Source of the DNA: Anaeramoeba flamelloides
Lineage: Eukaryota > Metamonada > Anaeramoebidae
DNA length: 64,000 bases
Assembly: GCA_027625915.1 (NCBI GenBank)
Contig: JANTQA010000047.1
Location: forward strand, 5,270,001-5,334,000
Reading direction: 5' to 3'
This document shows positions 50,078 through 59,500 of the stretch, one piece after another. The first letter of the stretch is position 1, and the number at the start of each line of letters is the position of its first letter. Position numbers and translations under genes: made by a program. Under the pieces are notes generated by a model. It made no database searches. It was given only the letters and a program-made list of their open reading frames with translations, and was not told where the DNA came from.

Positions 50078-50850
50078 TGAAATATTCCCGAAAATACTCG
50101 AAAATCGAAAATACCCGAAAATTTTTTAATCACATAAAAACACGTTATGTGCAACTTCTTAGATTCACTAGTGCCAATATACTCAGTTTAAAGGTAAAAT
50201 AACAATTTTACTTTCAGACAAAATATTTTTTTTTGAATTTTCTACTTTAAACTACTCTAAAGAGGTTTTGGTACATTTTGAGTATATTTGAGTAATTGTT
50301 GGTACTTATTAGGCTACGTGTATCGGTATGTCATTGTATGTTTGGGTTGTGTATGGGTATGTCAGGGTACCTTTGATATGTGTTGTGTTTGTACGTTTTG
50401 GTTAAACCAGTTCCTTTTATGGAATTGGGAGTTAAATAAAGTTTGGCTTGGGTCACCTTATGTAGGATATGGGTATGTGCTTTACGATTAGATATTACTC
50501 AGTTATTTTAGGAAAACATTTATTATTACAAAATTATGGGTAATGATACACAATTAGAAATTTTCATTACAAGTACATTTTCTCTCATTTAGTTAATACC
50601 ATTTTGAAATGATCAGTAATGTTACATTCTTCAAAGGTATCAATTCCTTTCACACAAAATGGGTTGAATACCATTCCCTAAAATTTAATTTTTTGGAATT
50701 TTGATATTTTCAGAAAAAAATTTTTTTTCAAAAATAAAATTCCAAATTTAACTTTAAACTGAGTATATTGACACGAGTGAATCTAAGAAGTTGTTCAAAA
50801 AGAGTTTTTTCGTGGTTAAAAAATTTTTGGATATTTTCGGGAATATTTGA
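50078..50850. mobile_element. Inverted-repeat element, ~115-bp arms, GT-rich core
   Basis: Arms: AAATATTCCCGAAAATA (about 50080) and CAACTTCTTAGATTCACTAG...ACTCAGTTTAAA (50152-50192) against their complements at 50751-50793 and up to 50850. The core at 50290-50480 is unusually G- and T-rich on the plus strand, with repeated GGTATGTCA / GTGTATGGG words. It has no recognisable protein. The target duplication is unclear. Confidence 0.65.
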
Positions 50851-51259
50851 TAGATTCATACTGTTCAAATAATCAAAATGAAAAACATATTTTAAAAATT
50901 TTGTGACTCTTGTTTTTTATTCAAATTTATTTGTTCATTTTATCCATATAAATGTTTTTTGTTTAAATACAACGATTCGTGTTAAATAGTGATTTAAATG
51001 AACATTTTTCCCAGGATATGTCAGATTCAAAATCGGCCTCTTCTCAAAAAAATGTTCATTACAAAAAAAAAAATCTGATCTTAAAAAAATGGAGAAATAT
51101 CTTTTTATTTTTGTAAAACATTTTCTGTTTCTACTTGATGTTTTTAAAATCAAAATAAGAATTTCTGTTCCAAAATAGTTTTTTTTTTTTTTTCGGTAAT
51201 AGAAATTAGGAAACTCCCTAATTTATTATTTCTTTTTTTTTGTTTTTTATTTACAATAT

Positions 51260-52936
51260 TTATTTTTTTAAATTTAAGTCTAATTGTTGATCAGACAACT
51301 CATTTTCCAATTCATAATCTTGAAAAATTTTATCAATTTCATTGGAAGAAGGCAAAATACTTTCAAGATCAAATTCAAGTTTTTCATCATCTTCAATTAT
51401 GAATTTATAAATGGTGTTTTTAGCAGTAGTACTGTTGTTATTATTATTGTTATTATCATTATCATTATCATTAATAGTGTTGTTTGTGAAACTGTTATTG
51501 TTCTTGGTTTTACTGTTGTTATTGTCATTGCTGCTGTTGTATTCATTATTGCTGTTGTTGTTATTATCATTTCCATTATCATTATTAGTGTTGTTTGTGA
51601 AACTGTGAGTGTCGTTGTTGTTGTTGTTGTTGTTGATTTTACTGTTATTGTTGTTGCTGTTGTTATTGATTTTGGTGTTATTGCTATTGATGTTGAAGTT
51701 GATGTTGAAGTTATTGACGGTGCTTTTACTGTTATTATTGTCTTTATTATTATTGTTGTATTTGTTTTTGTTGTGGTGTTTGTTTTTGATGTGGTGTTTG
51801 TTTTTGTTGTGGTGTTTTTTTTTGCTGTGGTGTTTGTTTTTGTTGTGGTGTTTTTTTTTGTTGGTTTTAAATCGCTGTTTTTGTTTGGTTTTATGTTTTG
51901 TTTTATTGTGTCTGTAATTGATATTTTTGTAAAGATCTCGTGTAAAATCAGAGGTTCCAGAATTGATCTCATTTGGAATAAATTTTGAATTCTTATTAAA
52001 AGGCAAGTTTGGGTTGTTGATATTAAAGGCAATTATATTATTCATAATTAAAGCACTTGTTAAAAACATTTGGGTTTGTTTTGGGTTTTGGTTTTTTTTT
52101 ACAAAATCTTCTTTGGGTTCATTTTGTAAATCAGTTACACACTCAACACAACTATTATAGGGGTTTTCCTCGTCCTTGTAAGATTTGCTCTTCTTAGAAT
52201 TCTCATTAGTCTTAAATTTAAAGTCATTTTGAACAAAACCACTGCCTAACTCAACAATTGTAGATTCAGAATTTTTTGTGGAATTAATATTGAAATTATT
52301 GACAATCGAAATATGACCTCTGAAGTGCCCTAGATCTGTTGTCCTTTTCTTTTCTTTTTGGTTTTGTTTCTCATTTTGGTTTCTGTTGTTGTTGTTGTAA
52401 TTGATGTTTTTTTCTGAAGCGTTTTTGGGTTTGATTTTTTTGTTATTTTCCTTATTTTTGTAATAATACGGATCGTTGAAGGGAACGTCTTTGACAACAA
52501 AAAAAGAACAAAGAATGAAATTTTCCTTTCCAATCTGGATTTTTCTCAAATACGTCTTTGCAAAGAAGATATGTTCAGGATTTTTTTTGTTTTTTAAAAG
52601 ATAAAATGTTTCGGTTGTATTGTTCTTTTCAACTTCTTGATTAACCGCCTCAATTAATTTTGGTGCTGACTCATTATATTGGGGCTGGTACAAATTGAGA
52701 ATTCCTTTCCCGCCTGGTTTATTATTATTTACAGGTGAATTTCCTATGTTTGCCTTTGCCTCATCTTCAGAGATGCTACATAATTTGTACATGAACGGGT
52801 TATACCTCAGAACTTGGCCTTGTTCGTTCAACAAAATTAAACCATGGTTCGAGTTCTCAAGTAGATTATAAAAGTCTTTTATATTTTTTATTCTGATTAC
52901 TTCTTTTCTTTTGTATGATGAATATTTCATTCCCAT
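51260..52936 (-). CDS. PAS domain protein with Asn/His/Lys-rich tracts
   Basis: A 558-residue protein starting at the first ATG of the open frame (MGMKYSSYKRKE). The frame stays open for 32 further codons upstream without an ATG, so an upstream exon ending in this stretch is possible. Residues 20-150 form a PAS domain: FYNLLENSNHGLILLNEQGQ, YNPFMYKLCSISEDE, LNLYQPQYNESAPKLIEAV and NFILCSFFVVKDV. QPQYNESAPK occupies the place of SPQRQEHLG in the PAS gene at 33.5 kb, so the two are likely paralogous in style. Residues about 340-515 are low complexity: repeated HHNKNKH-type units, then long Asn/Ser/Thr stretches. The acidic C-terminus is FDLESILPSSNEIDKIFQDY. No catalytic output domain is present. 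It could act as a binding or regulatory protein; the function is unknown. Confidence 0.8.
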   Translation of the reverse strand: MGMKYSSYKRKEVIRIKNIKDFYNLLENSNHGLILLNEQGQVLRYNPFMYKLCSISEDEAKANIGNSPVNNNKPGGKGILNLYQPQYNESAPKLIEAVNQEVEKNNTTETFYLLKNKKNPEHIFFAKTYLRKIQIGKENFILCSFFVVKDVPFNDPYYYKNKENNKKIKPKNASEKNINYNNNNRNQNEKQNQKEKKRTTDLGHFRGHISIVNNFNINSTKNSESTIVELGSGFVQNDFKFKTNENSKKSKSYKDEENPYNSCVECVTDLQNEPKEDFVKKNQNPKQTQMFLTSALIMNNIIAFNINNPNLPFNKNSKFIPNEINSGTSDFTRDLYKNINYRHNKTKHKTKQKQRFKTNKKKHHNKNKHHSKKKHHNKNKHHIKNKHHNKNKYNNNNKDNNNSKSTVNNFNINFNINSNNTKINNNSNNNNSKINNNNNNNDTHSFTNNTNNDNGNDNNNNSNNEYNSSNDNNNSKTKNNNSFTNNTINDNDNDNNNNNNNSTTAKNTIYKFIIEDDEKLEFDLESILPSSNEIDKIFQDYELENELSDQQLDLNLKK

Positions 52937-53424
52937 TTGAAAAAATTGTTTGTTCGTGAGAAGAAATCGAAGGGTTTGGCTTGTTATTTTGGGTAGATCT
53001 TTTTTTTTTTGTGTTTTTTTTTTTTTGTTCAAAAAGTAAAGCTCTAATTTACAATTTATGGTTGAAGAAAAAAAATGAAAAGTGTTTTTTAAGTTTTTTA
53101 TTTTAGGGTTAATTTATGTAGACAAGAATTCAAGTTTATTAAGCAATTCGTGTTCAATTGAAAAAAGTGCTTCTGTGTTCTTATTATAAAAAATAATAAT
53201 TTTTATCTCCGAAAAATTTTAGAATTCTTATCTTTTTTTTATTTCTTTAATTTTGTTTAAATTGGAATAATATGTCTATTGTCAGACTTAAAATGAAGTA
53301 CTTAATGTTTTCCATAATCTTTTTTGTCTTAAAAGTAACTTTAAAGCCATTAAATTATTGCAAATAAAAAAGTTCAAAGACTTTTTTGGTTAAAAGTTTG
53401 AAAATTGTAAATTTATTAAGTTGT

Positions 53425-53962
53425 CCAAAAATGTTCACCAAAAACACATTCCATAATCTAATAACCTGGGGTTTCATACTGTTAATAATAAAATAAATCG
53501 ACAAAATTTTCATTTAGCTTTCCAAAAAAAATCTTTAAAATAATCTTTGAAAATCGAATTATTTTTCAACTATATAACGTGTTTAACGTGGTTAGAGGAT
53601 CGGGGCTATCAAAATTCTGTATTCAAAGGATTTTTGAAATCATAATTTAATTTTGGAAAGATAAATGAAAATTTTGTTAGATTTATTTTTCAATTAATAG
53701 TACTGACAAAATTATTTCTTTTTCTAATTATTTTTTAACTTGGGCTTTTTTTTTTCATTTGAATCTGGATCAATTTCGAAAATAAAAAATTTAAGATCTC
53801 ATTTTAAATGACTTTTGTTGTTGTTGGAAATTCCAATTAATGCGTTTAACAAACTGAAGTAAAGAGATCAATCTTCAACTTCATAAAGACTTTTACAATT
53901 CAAAAAAAATTTGCAACAGAACTAATTTAAAAAAAAAAGAAAACTGTATTGTTCAAAAGATT
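53425..53962 (+). repeat. Direct repeat D, copy 2 (interrupted)
   Basis: Left block 53425-53480 and right block 53704-53962 match 49615-49670 and 49676-49932. The gap of about 220 bases is filled by a miniature inverted-repeat element that copy 1 lacks, so copy 1 shows the empty site. Confidence 0.7.
53482..53700. mobile_element. Small inverted-repeat element inserted in repeat D
   Basis: The left end contains ACAAAATTTTCATTTAGC and the right end is its near complement GATAAATGAAAATTTTGT. TTAAT words stand at both borders and may be a target duplication or part of the ends. It is absent from the other D copy. Non-coding. Confidence 0.6.
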
Positions 53963-54649
53963 ATATTTTTTATTAAGGTACAAAGTAGGTAAGCATTATC
54001 ATACTTTTTTTCACAAGGTAATACTGGGATTTGAATTCTAAATTGAACAAAAATTTTCACTTCTTATCCAATCTTTTTCTCTTCTAAAAAGAGTTTTAAA
54101 AGAAGTAGGTTGAAACCTGAGTGTCTATATTTGAAAAAAGAAAAAGAGATAAATGAAGTGAAAAATATTCCCATTTATCATCCAAATACCAGTTGAGAAT
54201 GTAATTGCTAATAGTTCAATTAAACTTTTAGACTACAACCACCCCCTTTCAACTTTAACTGAAAATTAATTTTAAAAAATGAACTCTTTTAACAATGATA
54301 ATACAATCACTAAAATATCTGATTCATATTGACTTTTTAAATTTTTTTTGTTTCTATTTTCACAACAAAGAAAAAATAAATTAAAAGACAATTTTTTATT
54401 ATATCATAGTTATTAAAATTTCTGAGAGTTTGTAAAAATATATCCATATTTCTTGTTTAGTATTACCTTCAAAATACGAAAATAATCAATGAAATCTTGA
54501 ATTCATGAAAATTGTGATTGTAAAAAACCATATTACACAAAAAAAAGTCTGATAATTTTTTTTTTCAAATAAATAAGTTTAATTTCAAAAATAGTGGAAG
54601 ATTTTTCAACAGAAAAAAAATTTTGATTAATTTTTTTTTTGGAATAAAA

Positions 54650-54806
54650 ATCTATTTTACAAAAGTGTTTAGAGATAATGACCAATATAGATTAATAAAT
54701 AAAAATATAGTGTAATTCATTTTATTTTTTGAAAGGCAAATGAAAAAAGAAAAAAATAATTATAAAAAAGTTTGTCACTAATTTTGAAATTTGGCTTGTA
54801 TAATTG
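54650..54806 (-). repeat. Dispersed repeat E, copy 3 (inverted)
   Basis: Read on the minus strand: CAAATTTCAAAATTAGTG, ATTTGCCTTTCAAAAAATAAA, AATCTATATTGGTCATTATC and TCTAAACACTTTTGTAAAA, as in the copies at 21.4 and 43.4 kb. Confidence 0.65.
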
Positions 54807-54862
54807 TGTAAATCAAAAAACAATCAAAATCATCAGGTTAAGTTTGAAAGTAAGAAGACTTT

Positions 54863-55419
54863 AAGGTTTAAAATCCCTGAAATTTGAAAAAATATTATCT
54901 TGTGTAGTTTGTTCCCACTTGTTAATTTGGTTCTTAGCTAATCGATCTTGTACTTGGTATGGGTTTTTATAGTGTTTGAAAATGACGATTTTTGACAATT
55001 TATTTTTTTTGTTTCCGAAATCCGAATTGATAGGTTTTGATTAATATATTGATAGGTGTTCAAGAATAACTTTTGAATTTTGGGTTGTAGAAAAGAATCT
55101 TGATTTATTTTTTTGCCAATTAACCAAATGAAAAAAAAAAGATATTTTTAAAAGCTCCCAATAAAACCAAAATTAATTAAAAATTTCAATCAACAACCTA
55201 CAAACCACATTTTTTTATAACTTAAGTTCGGGTGAATTAATCTTGAACTCTTCAATTCGGATTTCCGAAACAAAAAAATTAAATTGCCAAAAATTGCCAT
55301 TTTGAACCACTATTAAAATCCTACCAAATACAAGATCGATCAGCTAAGAACCAAATCGACAACTCACTAAAACCATACACAAGATAAATTTTTTACAAAT
55401 TTCAGGGATTGTAATCCTT
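54863..55419. mobile_element. Inverted-repeat element, ~200-bp diverged arms
   Basis: AATCCCTGAAATTTG, TTTGGTTCTTAGCTAATCG, ATCTTGTACTTGGTA and CCGAAATCCGAATTGA on the left each have a complement on the right in mirror order. The arms differ at scattered positions, so this is an older copy. The interior is non-coding. No target duplication is evident. Confidence 0.65.
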
Positions 55420-56379
55420 AAATAAGGATTAAAAGCTTTTAATAATCATATCATTTAACTTTGATTTCTATGATCTCAATTTTATTTCGATATTTCAAGA
55501 AGATTGTCTTAAAAAACTATATTTTTTCCCACCCTTAAAGTTTAATAAAAAAAAAAACTAAACTTTTTCTTTTATAACTAGATCTTTAAGAAAATGATAA
55601 ATTATCACTACTTTTAATCTTGGTCACTTTAAAGGTTATTTTAAAAATAAGTCTTTCTAGGTTTTTTCTTGAGTTTTATATAAAAAATTTTGGGTCTTCA
55701 ATCGTTAATCTGAGTATTCGATGGTTTTTTTTAAAAAGAAAGTTTTCAGATTCTCCTGTAAGATTTACAATTAAAAACGGAAAAAATCAGAAATTGGGAA
55801 TTTCTACTATTGCTTTATCTAAAAATGAATCCAGTTTTTTTCAAGTACTAATAAAATAATTCATATTAAAAATTTACTGTTATATCAGAAAATGGCCATT
55901 CAAATGAATGAAATTATGCTAAAAAAGTTCTTTTTTTTTTTTTGGTGAGGAAGCATAAATTACACTCTAAGTGTCCATTTACTGAAATACCCCTTCATTG
56001 ATTCTAGTGTAAAATCATAGATTTCACTATTGTTAATTAATGAAAATAATTTTTAGCTATTACAAAAGAAATAACTTTTAATGAAATAATTTTATGCTAA
56101 TTTTTTTAAAAAATATCAATCGATCCTTTGTAACAGAAAGACCCATATATAAAAAGTGTTTAATATTTATTATTATATTTCTATATTCATATTTTAAACC
56201 TCAAGGGATGAAGTTTATTTGAATTTTTATTTATTACATAGTAATATCTAATTAAAGAGTTAGTTATTGTTCTGAATTTTAGAATTGTTGAGTTGATGGA
56301 TAAGTTAAATATTTTTGGATTAATAAATAAATATTTTTGATTTTTTATTATTTTAAAATATTCTTGTGAAGTATCGCCA

Positions 56380-56600
56380 AGAGTACAGTTGTTCCAGAAT
56401 TCAAAGAAATGGAGTAAACTCGTTAGGTTTTAATTATTTTAAAATATATTTGAAGAGTGTCGTAGAGTGCTGTAGAGTACCGTCAAATGCCTAAGTTTTC
56501 CAGAATTCAAAAGAATAGAGTAAAATCATAGATTGTTCTCAATTCTTTTAAATTGTGGAAAAGTTAACAGTGGTTTTCTAGAAGTTTTCTATTTTATTTT
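56380..56600. repeat. Hairpin repeat R, copy 8
   Basis: Begins with half-arm TCCAGAATTCAAAGAAAT. The linker series is GTCGTAGAGTGCTGTAGAG. This is followed by AGTTTTCCAGAATTCAAAAG paired with CTTTTAAATTGTGGAAAAG (56495-56562). Confidence 0.65.
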
Positions 56601-56873
56601 TAAAATATTCAATATTTTTATCAGTAGGGGAACAAAATTATTTTATTCTTTGTATTTTTTATTTATCTCAATTATTTATTAATCTAGAAAAAAAATAATA
56701 TCTCACATTATTAAAATGATAAAAGTGTTCTTTTGTTCAATTTTTTTTAATGTCGTATAAACTGAATTATAACCTTTCGAGTAACATTTTATGTTAAAAG
56801 AGGATAATTTGAACATTTTTGTGAGAATATAGCTATTTCAAAAAAGAAAATCTCATAAGTTTTCAAAAAAATA

Positions 56874-57067
56874 CAGTCAGGCCCACTTTTAGTACACAAA
56901 TTTTCAACGAAATTTAAGGCACAAAAAAATCTCTAATTAAAGTACATTTTTTGGTTTTTGTTTTATACAAATAATTTAACGAGAATTTGAATTTTGTGCT
57001 TTAATTTGGAATTTTTTTTTTCCTTAAATTTTGTTCAAAGTTTGTGTCTTAAAAGTGGAACTAGTGG
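56874..57067. mobile_element. Tc1/mariner-type miniature element, 194 bp, nearly all palindrome
   Basis: TA-flanked on both sides. Left end CAGTCAGGCCCACTTTTAG; the complement of the right end is CCACTAGTTCCACTTTTAAG. The arms continue for about 80 bases (AAATTTAAGG and CCTTAAATTT blocks), so almost the whole element folds back. It is related to 31435-31807 by sequence of the ends. Confidence 0.7.
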
Positions 57068-57861
57068 TAAAATGTTCGTGATTTCAAAGGAATCCAGGAA
57101 AACCCAGGATGTTTATTTTAAAAAAAGCTAAATTTTCCATAAAAGATGAGAACTGATTTTGGGTTACCAAATTAACAAACTTTATTTTACACTTTTTTTA
57201 AAAAAAACAATTTCAATAAAGAAATATTCGGTATTTATATTTTTCAGAATTAAGTATAGCTGAAAGATCTTTTTTAATATATTTTGTTTTGAATCATGAT
57301 TTCTAGCTTGTTTGGAGTAATAATTTTATTCGAATTTAGTATATTATTATTTTTTAGATACTCCTAAGAATTATTAGATAGTTAGAAAACTTTATTTTTT
57401 TTTTATGAATGGACATGTGGAGTTTTATCTGTGTTAAATAAAATTTCAATATGTTTTTGAAATTAATTAACAATTAAATATGTTATTTTAAATTCAGTTT
57501 CAAATTCAAACAAAAAAATGAACAAGGGAGTATCATTTTCTAAAAATAAGATGAAATCTTAAAAATATCTTATTTATTTTTTCTTTGGTAATTTGTTTTT
57601 TAGATTCTGAAATGGGTGAGTAAAACTTATTTAAACAATTTATAAATTTGGGTCTTTTTTTTTTAAATCTAAAAATACATTTTTTTTAAATATACAACGA
57701 AAAAAAGTAACATATTATTTTTATTAACAATAAAGTTGATTCTTGAAAATGGTAAATCATATTTTTCGGTTTTATGTTGTAAAATATTGATTTTGAAAGT
57801 AAATTTTTTATGATGGTATTATTATTAATTAATCTTTTAAATAGATACTCTTAGGTCTTGA

Positions 57862-58173
57862 AAAAGAAATCAGAATATGATACATTTAAAAAAAAAAGAA
57901 AAATGCAAAAAATGTGATTATTGTACTCAATATTATGAAAATATAAATCACTTTATTTGCTATTGTGAAATATATAAATTTATCAGAATCAAGTGGAAAA
58001 AAAAATTATCAAAAATTATAGAAAAAAAGGTATATAGAAATGTTTTCCTGGGGAAAAATACTCAAAAACTCCTTAATCTGTCTAATCGAAATAATGAAAT
58101 TTATTGTTCTTGTCGAGAATTTTTCATCAAAGCTCTTATGGTTAGAAAACTTAAGGTAATAAAGAAAAAATGA
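57862..58173 (+). pseudogene. LINE reverse-transcriptase C-terminal zinc-knuckle fragment
   Basis: The open segment encodes CKKCDYCTQYYENINHFICY followed by CEIYKFIRIKWKKKL. The pattern C-x2-C-x2-C, then E-N-x-N-H-F-x3-C and an aromatic/Arg/Trp tail, resembles the cysteine-rich end of many non-LTR retrotransposon proteins (CxxC...E..eHfL..C..y...R). No reverse-transcriptase core motif is found upstream: the frame closes at 57859-57861 and the flanking DNA is repeat A. So it is a short 3' fragment, inserted into or rearranged within repeat A. A host zinc-binding exon is the alternative. Confidence 0.45.
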
Positions 58174-58284
58174 AAATAAAAAAATTGAAAATAAAAATTT
58201 CCTAAAATAGTAAAAAAATATACAAATTCGGGTAAATAGCGCCCCACTTTTCGGAGGTAGTGTCTGGGTTTTTTTTTTTTTTTT

Positions 58285-58530
58285 TTTTAATTCAAGCAAA
58301 ATAAAAGATTTTACTCCATTCTTTGAAATTAAAAAAAGCTAACGACGGTGGAATACCAATTTATTAGTCACAGTTTGTGGAATATTATTTATTAATAATC
58401 TTTCTATCGGGTTTTTACTCCTCCTGTTTCAGGACATGTGCCTAGGTTTTCAAGAATTCGAAAGAATTTAGTTCAACCCGTATTGAACTCAATTCTTTCA
58501 AATCCGGAAAAACCTAACGACAGCGGATAA
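58285..58530. repeat. Hairpin repeat R, copy 9
   Basis: Half-arm AGATTTTACTCCATTCTTTG at 58307. A full hairpin spans 58444-58514, with arms AGAATTCGAAAGAATTTAG / CTCAATTCTTTCAAATCCGG and an inner pair TAGTTCAA / TTGAACTC. The inner pair replaces the TAAAATC / GATTTTA found in other copies, on both arms. Confidence 0.65.
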
Positions 58531-59500
58531 TTTTTAATTTGGACATGTAAATGATATAATTTTTTTTACTTTAATATTTTAATTATTTTTCTTCTTCTCT
58601 TTTTTATTTAGTAAATTTTCTTTGATTATTCCTTTCTCAAAATCAATAAATAAAGAAATATTAATTAATCTTTTCATTTAAATCTTAATCAATAAAAAAA
58701 TAGGATATAGGCTATTAAATAAAAGAAAATTTGGTAGAAGATTAACAACAGTTTATCAATAGAATTCAGATCTATTATGCAAAAAAATTTTTTTCATTAA
58801 AGTTTAAAAAAAAATTGTTTTCTGATTTTCAAAAAAATAAAAAAAATTTTCAAAGAATTTTTAATAATGAAAAAGTATTTGAACAAATTAAATAGCCTTA
58901 TTCACAAGAATCCTTACAACAATTTAAATTTAGTTTTTTGGAAAGAAAAAAATTTATTTTGAATTTTGAGGATTAAATTACTTTATCCCAAAATGTCTTC
59001 AAGAAAATTTTATTGTGAAAAATCGAATTAGATCTTAGAACAAAAACACAGTTTCTAAGTATAATTTATAAATGACTTAATAATTTGATATTTATAACTT
59101 TCTTTCTGTAAGAAATATAATTATTTTTCAACCAGTTGGATAAATCATTTTTTTTTTTAGTTAACCAAGAGATTTATATCAAAAAAGAAAAACAATTTTT
59201 TACCTTAATATTACTGGAAAAAAAGATGTTTTATTGTGTAACAATGATGGGGATGTAAATAAAGAGGGTAAATTATTTTTTTTAATGATGTAAGAAATAA
59301 ACTGAATTTAAAGGTTTTCTTTTTTTTCAGAAAAAAATGGAAAAAAAAATTGATCTCACAAAAAAAAAATATTCTTTTTTGTATATCTTAGTCAATCAGA
59401 ATTTTTTGAAACTTGCATCTATAAAAATTTGTAAATAGAGAATATCACAATAAAATACATTCTTTTTTTCCGATTTCCTGTAGAGTACTGATCTCACAAA

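Larger units (their letters stand above)
45068..51259. other. Intergenic region between the PH gene and the second PAS gene
   Basis: About 6.2 kb between convergent genes, with no supported gene. It contains hairpin repeat R copies (45105-45530, and a decayed one at 47690-47870), a short inverted pair CAAAATTTTTAACACACC (about 46756) with its complement (about 46928), direct repeat D copy 1 (49615-49932) and an inverted-repeat element (50078-50850). Everything else is AT-rich and unassigned. Confidence 0.5.
52937..55619. other. Upstream region of the second PAS gene, repeat-filled
   Basis: Contains direct repeat D copy 2 (53425-53962) with a nested miniature element (53482-53700), a small inverted pair at about 54045-54205, dispersed repeat E (54650-54806, minus) and an inverted-repeat element (54863-55419). 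No gene is supported. Confidence 0.5.
55620..57539. other. Intergenic region with hairpin repeat and a mariner-type miniature element
   Basis: A 79-codon open frame at 55620-55859 (no ATG start, no domain) is not called. The region contains hairpin repeat R at 56380-56600 and a 194-bp palindromic element at 56874-57067. Nothing else is recognised. Confidence 0.45.
57540..59500 (+). repeat. Interspersed repeat family A, copy 3 (interrupted)
   Basis: The left block 57540-57840 and right block 58733-59500 align with copies 1 and 2 (CTGAAATGGGTGAGT, TTATTTTTATTAACAAT, TTATTCACAAGAATCCTTAC, GAATATCACAATAAAATA). The middle is replaced by about 890 bases holding a LINE-like fragment and hairpin repeat R, and about 100 bases of the repeat are missing. 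Confidence 0.6.

Noticed and set aside
55620-55859. A 79-codon plus-strand frame ending SKNESSFFQVLIK.
   Set aside because: It has no ATG start, no recognised domain and no splice partner. It sits between repeats.
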